DNA from: Melioribacter roseus
Lineage (GTDB): Bacteria > Bacteroidota > Ignavibacteria > Ignavibacteriales > Melioribacteraceae
Direction: 5' to 3'
Length of the DNA: 15,082 nt
NCBI GenBank assembly: GCA_020724325.1
Contig: DYHC01000015.1
Span: forward strand, 1 to 15,082
Position numbers and translations under genes: made by a program
Shown here: one piece after another, positions 14,927 through 15,082 of the stretch
Layout of the letters: every line of letters begins with the position of its first letter
Position numbering within the stretch: position 1 is the stretch's first letter
Notes under the pieces: model-generated
What the model was told of the DNA's origin: nothing
The model's input: only the letters and a program-made list of their open reading frames with translations
Databases searched by the model: none

Positions 14927-15082
14927 CCCGGATACTCTTTCAGCAACTCTCTGAAAATCTCCTGTAGTTGCAACATTGTAAGATAAACCCGGTTCAATTA
15001 AATATTCCCCTAACACTTGGAAAATTTTTTCATTACCAATTATACCTCGAAGCATGTGAAGAACTGCAGCGCCTTTATTATA
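14873..15082 (-). pseudogene. M1-family aminopeptidase fragment, cut off by the transposase remnant and by the right edge
   Basis: On the minus strand the sequence entering from the right edge reads YNKGAAVLHMLRGIIGNEK, then FQVLGEYLIEP and YNVATTGDFQRVAERVSG. This is the segment that follows the zinc site in M1 (gluzincin) aminopeptidases, where KGAxVLHMLR and TxxDFxxxxExxSGxxL are conserved. Family resemblance stops after SGQNL (about 14918); the following residues, YERQITMVLKSTKN, are transposase DNA read in the wrong frame, and TAA is at 14875-14873. The expected continuation, with its aromatic-rich FFxxW block, is missing. The 5' part including HExxH lies beyond the window. An ATG at 15055 is internal to the family domain and is not the true start. 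The gene is almost certainly non-functional unless truncated products fold. Confidence 0.78.

Noticed and set aside
14873..15055. A complete 60-residue gene starting at ATG 15055 on the minus strand
   Set aside because: The frame is open beyond this ATG to the window edge with M1 family sequence, and its end is transposase DNA in the wrong frame; it is a fragment, not a small gene.

Overview
The window is AT-rich (roughly one third G+C by eye). It carries a dense run of plus-strand genes with short gaps or overlaps, flanked by minus-strand genes at both ends. A PorQ-type outer-membrane protein, together with a secreted protease ending in a type IX secretion (T9SS) sorting-domain-like tail, points to the Bacteroidota/Ignavibacteria/Chlorobi group. 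A free-living Ignavibacteria-like lineage is my best inference. Several genes start with TTG or GTG and most lack a Shine-Dalgarno sequence.

Layout. (1) Positions 1-1164, minus: a DNA methyltransferase running off the left edge. (2) 1326-2249, minus: porQ, with a consensus-like promoter in the divergent gap. (3) 2431-3285, plus: htpX, closed by a clear intrinsic terminator at about 3318-3354. (4) 3428-14314, plus: eleven consecutive genes behind a candidate promoter at about 3370-3396. They encode a small exported unknown protein, BamD, an acyl-CoA thioesterase, an exported FG-GAP/VCBS propeller protein, an MXAN_6640-like secreted metalloprotease with a T9SS tail, a CcmA-type ATPase, CcmB, Lgt, a six-repeat PD40/TolB-like lipoprotein, a 141-residue unknown protein and an RsmF-like rRNA cytosine-5 methyltransferase. 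(5) 14465-15082, minus: a wrecked locus where the remains of an M1 aminopeptidase gene are joined to the 3' part of an IS1634-type transposase gene that also carries a frameshift.

The common theme is the cell envelope: outer-membrane assembly (BamD), lipoprotein maturation (Lgt, whose substrates would include BamD and the PD40 protein), membrane quality control (HtpX), T9SS (PorQ and a likely cargo protease) and heme or cytochrome c export (CcmAB). Overlapping junctions link the BamD, thioesterase, propeller, protease and CcmA genes, which suggests translational coupling.

I saw no tRNA, rRNA, CRISPR array, prophage or obvious defence island apart from the edge-cut methyltransferase. No stretch over 300 bases lacks a gene or gene remnant. 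The best candidates for something undescribed are the overlapping propeller/metalloprotease pair feeding into ccmAB, and the small unknown proteins of the run.
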